This document shows, piece by piece, positions 22,281 to 22,701 of a DNA stretch of 22,701 bases (the stretch's first letter is position 1; each line of letters begins with the position of its first letter). This DNA is from CAYUNA01 sp047629355. Its GTDB lineage: Bacteria; Bacteroidota; Bacteroidia; Chitinophagales; Saprospiraceae. Under the pieces are notes generated by a model, which ran no database searches, was not told the DNA's origin, and saw only the letters and a list, made by a program, of their open reading frames with translations. Made by a program: the position numbers and the translations under genes. The stretch spans positions 1 to 22,701 of the forward strand of contig JBLHWU010000097.1 of assembly GCA_047629355.1 (NCBI GenBank), written 5' to 3'.

Positions 22281-22701
22281 GGCTTATACACGGTGGTTGC
22301 TTCTTTGCTCTGATGGCTAACCAAAAAGGAAAGAATAAACCAAAAAACACGACCAATACAGTAGGAATGGTCTCAAAAAAATAAACTCTCGATGTGGACA
22401 AATATATGTATAGATAACTTGATATGTATACGAAAATAGTAAGCGGAATAATTCTTTTGGAATAAATAGAAGTAGCCCTATAATTAAAATAGGTTTCCGT
22501 AAATTTTAGCAGACCTATGAGGAAGAACAATAACCCTAGACTAAATAAATCTGCATTGTATTTGTTCAATTCAGGTAAGTAAAAACGATTCAATAACTTG
22601 GGCCATTATGCTTGTCCTTTTCCCTTCTAAAAAACACAAAAAATAGTTCCGTAACGAAGGCTATGCAACGATTTTTTGAATTCTTTAGAAGAAAAAATTA
22701 C
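22264..22701 (-). pseudogene. Membrane sensor part of the broken hybrid kinase (partial, runs off the window)
   Basis: From the right edge this frame reads VIFSSKEFKKSLHSLRYGTI, TAG (22627-22629), KGKGQA, TAA (22606-22608), then WPKLLNRFYLPELNKYNADL and several hydrophobic helices (LFSLGLLFFLIGLLKF, TIFVYISSYLYIYL, TIPTVLVVFFGLFFPFWLAI). It ends in a frame that does not join the kinase. Single-base losses near 22285-22305 would give AKEATTVYKALEQNLKDQQ and connect the two. The TAG and TAA could be former CAG and CAA. The N-terminus lies outside the window, so the start and sensor class cannot be told; only a multi-helix membrane input domain is clear. Confidence 0.6.

Noticed and set aside
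1..22701. tRNA, rRNA or known riboswitch
   Set aside because: No cloverleaf with a recognisable T-loop, no rRNA signature and no known riboswitch core was seen on either strand by eye; a covariance-model scan would be decisive.

Overview
The window reads as a chromosomal segment of a low-GC member of the Bacteroidota, most likely close to the Saprospiria (for example Saprospiraceae or Lewinella-like bacteria). The evidence is a secreted peptidase with a type IX secretion (Por) C-terminal domain, several Bacteroidota-type -7 promoter boxes (TAnnTTTG) in place of E. coli-type promoters, genes without clear Shine-Dalgarno sequences, a sigma/anti-sigma/DUF4097 operon, and long intergenic regions rich in hairpin repeats. 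No phage, plasmid, tRNA, rRNA or CRISPR signal was found.

Layout, left to right. 1-404: repeat-rich spacer and a terminator. 405-2477 (-): NhaC-type Na+/H+ antiporter with an extra secreted N-terminal domain. 2792-4327 (-): outer-membrane barrel with a charged coiled-coil tail. 4424-5707 (-): ornithine aminotransferase (rocD). 6115-6498 (-): small cupin. 7138-7929 (-): an unusual fusion of a CBM48-like domain, a histone-H1-like tail and a helix-hairpin-helix domain. 8501-9459 (+): TraB/Tiki-like secreted protein broken by one missing A. 9756-10325 (+): small barrel protein. 10411-11649 (-): lipoprotein diacylglyceryl transferase (lgt). 11931-12482 (-): tail-anchored protein of unknown function. 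13254-15888 (-): ECF sigma factor, membrane anti-sigma-like protein and DUF4097-like surface or periplasmic protein. 16343-18715 (+): M14 metallocarboxypeptidase exported by T9SS. 18926-19900 (+): zinc-free quinone oxidoreductase. 20623-22701 (-): a decaying hybrid histidine kinase/response regulator/AraC gene carrying several nonsense and frameshift lesions.

The genes are mostly independent housekeeping or envelope functions: ion homeostasis, arginine/ornithine catabolism, lipoprotein maturation, secreted proteolysis and envelope-stress-type regulation. The one clear operon is the sigma/anti-sigma/DUF4097 set.

The most unusual content lies between the genes. One family of multi-hairpin mobile elements (6626-6908 and 19938-20175, plus a degenerate copy at about 100-192) has a conserved three-hairpin core. 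It is closed by perfect 20-21 bp terminal inverted repeats that differ between copies, and is flanked by perfect 7-8 bp target duplications. A second, REP-like family (2512-2695, 12903-13080, 20174-20319) has hairpins whose stem sequence changes from copy to copy while the linker GGTTATTnATnTTCAA is kept. A third kind is a short palindromic element with an 8 bp duplication (20332-20480). Three of these elements lie end to end at 19938-20480.
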